Positions 35,622 to 36,731 of a stretch of DNA of 36,731 nt are shown here, one piece after another (within the stretch, counting starts at the first letter, position 1; each line of letters begins with the position of its first letter). The notes beneath the pieces are model-generated. The model did not search any database. It was not told where the DNA came from and saw only the letters and a list, made by a program, of their open reading frames with translations. This DNA comes from Tubiluchus corallicola (lineage: Eukaryota; Priapulida; Priapulimorpha; Priapulimorphida; Tubiluchidae). The stretch spans positions 1 through 36,731 of the forward strand of contig JAQGDQ010002442.1 of NCBI GenBank assembly GCA_030141605.1. The letters run 5' to 3'. The translations under genes and the position numbers were made by a program.

Positions 35622-36323
35622 CTATTTCGATTTAATGATAAATGTTATTTTTCCTGTTGTGAGCACAGGAGGATTTGCGGTAGTAGAGACAAATGTAATG
35701 CGCTCTACGGACTCTTTATATATCTTTTCTACCGAAAAACTTACTGTTTTTTCCAATGTTTTAATTGCCACTATCTCTCCATAATTATTAATTTTGACTT
35801 CAAAAATTATTTTTCCTGTCTCTTCACTTTTGTCATTCGGGTTAGGTGGCGTCACCCAGTGCCATCCTATTATTTCTAAGTTTGTTTGTTCACTATTGCT
35901 GCTTCCCCTTGTGTATGTTTTTTTATCTTCTCCACTTGGATTTTTGTACATGGCTCGCTCTTCAATTGGCTTATTTTGATTATTCTGTGAAGGATACAAT
36001 GCCTCTTGATTTATTGCAGAAGTAGTAGGTTGGTCAGTAGACGTCTCTACATTATCGTCTGTTGTAGGTGATTCTTCCTCGCTCTTAGGAGAAGCTATGT
36101 TAGTAATCTCTTCCTCATGCACATTATCATTTACCCGACTCTCTTGCTGTTTGTTTTCTAAAATTTGTATTGGCTCTTCTTCTTTTTCTTCAACAAAAAA
36201 ATCTATTTCAATACTTGGAGCTGGCGGAGGGGGTATTTGTTCTTCATACACAGGAATAAATACTAATATTAGTAATACCAGTAAATGAATAGAAATGGAC
36301 AATATCCAAGTTTTACTCAACAT
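35622..36323 (-). CDS. TonB-family energy transducer
   Basis: The 233-residue protein has an N-terminal transmembrane anchor (SISIHLLVLLILVFIPV, about 8-24) preceded by a short cytoplasmic stretch. A proline start of the periplasmic linker (PPPPAPSIEIDFF) follows, then about 110 acidic and polar residues with many Glu/Gln, and a C-terminal TonB-like beta domain (about 150-233, ending GKITFIIKSK). The linker is acidic rather than the Pro/Lys repeats of E. coli TonB. It should pass proton-motive force from ExbB/ExbD to outer-membrane receptors such as SusC proteins. Its start overlaps the end of exbD by 11 bases. Confidence 0.85.
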   Translation of the reverse strand: MLSKTWILSISIHLLVLLILVFIPVYEEQIPPPPAPSIEIDFFVEEKEEEPIQILENKQQESRVNDNVHEEEITNIASPKSEEESPTTDDNVETSTDQPTTSAINQEALYPSQNNQNKPIEERAMYKNPSGEDKKTYTRGSSNSEQTNLEIIGWHWVTPPNPNDKSEETGKIIFEVKINNYGEIVAIKTLEKTVSFSVEKIYKESVERITFVSTTANPPVLTTGKITFIIKSK

Positions 36324-36717
36324 GCGTTATTGGTTGTGTTGCTATGGAAACCTTAAATCCTAATGCATTTGCAATATCACCCGCATAAACAAAATGTTCA
36401 TGAGGAACACGCTTATCAATATTCAATAATATTACTTGCTCTTCACTCTCTACTCTTATATCTTGTAATTTTTGCCAAAGCTCTTCCTTGACAATTTCTT
36501 TATCATCAATGTAGTATTCTAAATCAGAACTAATAGATACATTTGTTTTTTGTATTATCACCTTGGCACTTCTTCCTTGAGGCAAAGTTACAGCAATACC
36601 CGAAGGGGTGATAAAGTTGGATGTAAGCATAAAAAATATTAACAAAAGAAAAATAATATCTGTAAGTGACGAAGCGCTAAAAGCTGTATTTATTTTATTT
36701 TTCGAACCAAATTCCAT
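36313..36717 (-). CDS. exbD: biopolymer transport protein ExbD
   Basis: ExbD is the inner-membrane subunit that, with ExbB, powers TonB. The 134-residue product has one transmembrane helix (about 17-38) with the essential Asp at D20 in SLTDIIFLLLIFFML (equivalent to E. coli D25), and a periplasmic domain (YYIDDKEIVKEELWQKL). The product is complete. It overlaps tonB by 11 bases, indicating translational coupling. On the coding strand a stop codon (36726-36724) lies about 6 bases before the ATG, next to AGAAGG, so an upstream gene, presumably exbB, probably ends just inside the right edge; too little of it is present to call. Confidence 0.93.
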   Translation of the reverse strand: MEFGSKNKINTAFSASSLTDIIFLLLIFFMLTSNFITPSGIAVTLPQGRSAKVIIQKTNVSISSDLEYYIDDKEIVKEELWQKLQDIRVESEEQVILLNIDKRVPHEHFVYAGDIANALGFKVSIATQPITHVE

Positions 36718-36731
36718 AACCTTCTAATATG

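Overview
The window is chromosomal DNA of a member of the Bacteroidota, most likely a Cytophagales-like organism. The evidence is a strongly AT-rich base composition, a SusC/RagA-type protein, promoters of the form TTTG-N19-21-TAnnTTTG, Bacteroidota-type IlvC, AroA and TrmB, menaquinone synthesis (MenA), and a CzcA/CusA pump fused to its outer-membrane channel. No phage, insertion sequence, CRISPR array or rRNA gene was seen. Most of the window is housekeeping DNA, but several places show erosion or rearrangement.

Layout. 1-678 (-): 5'-terminal part of a family 2 glycosyltransferase that runs off the left edge. 975-2456 (+): a SusC/RagA TonB-dependent protein cut to less than half its normal length. 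2479-5023 (+): ligA and a DUF6913 gene. 5024-7058: a disturbed interval with a 27-base copy of an internal piece of dapA and a minus-strand pair encoding an outer-membrane barrel protein and a lipoprotein whose signal peptide is out of frame. 7059-9194 (+): dapA and aroA, joined by a hairpin over the stop and start codons. 9205-10356 (-): a secreted TPR protein. 10552-12770 (+): ilvC and alanine dehydrogenase. 12971-14227 (+): a GT-B glycosyltransferase with eroded motifs. 14346-14891 (-): a lipoprotein. 15026-16129 (-): recF, divergent from 16218-17848 (+), a membrane-anchored TPR protein and menA. 17876-20833 (-): a SNF2-family helicase. 20932-21003 (-): tRNA-Glu(TTC). 21099-23153 (-): oligopeptidase B. 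23378-23827 (+): a GatB/YqeY-family protein. 23871-24395 (-): a small membrane protein. 24396-24972: a 577-base gap with a minus-strand terminator-like hairpin. 24973-29897 (+): fabG, a VWA-domain membrane protein, folC and trmB. 30025-35604 (+): a heavy-metal RND pump-TolC fusion and its adaptor. 35622-36717 (-): TonB and ExbD, with ExbB presumably just beyond the right edge.

How the genes fit together. Biosynthesis is represented by lysine/peptidoglycan (dapA), aromatic amino acids (aroA), branched-chain amino acids (ilvC), menaquinone (menA), fatty acids (fabG) and folate (folC). DNA maintenance is represented by ligA, recF and perhaps the SNF2 protein. Envelope functions are TonB/ExbD, the RND efflux system, the barrel protein and the lipoproteins. 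The truncated SusC gene without SusD, the frameshifted lipoprotein, the degenerate glycosyltransferase and the dapA fragment suggest that accessory surface functions here are decaying or being reshuffled while the core genes stay intact. I did not find a clear undescribed defence or mobile system. The best leads are the disturbed DUF6913-dapA interval, the dapA/aroA junction hairpin, the minus-strand terminator in the 24.4-25.0 kb gap and the internal signal peptide in the RND-TolC fusion.
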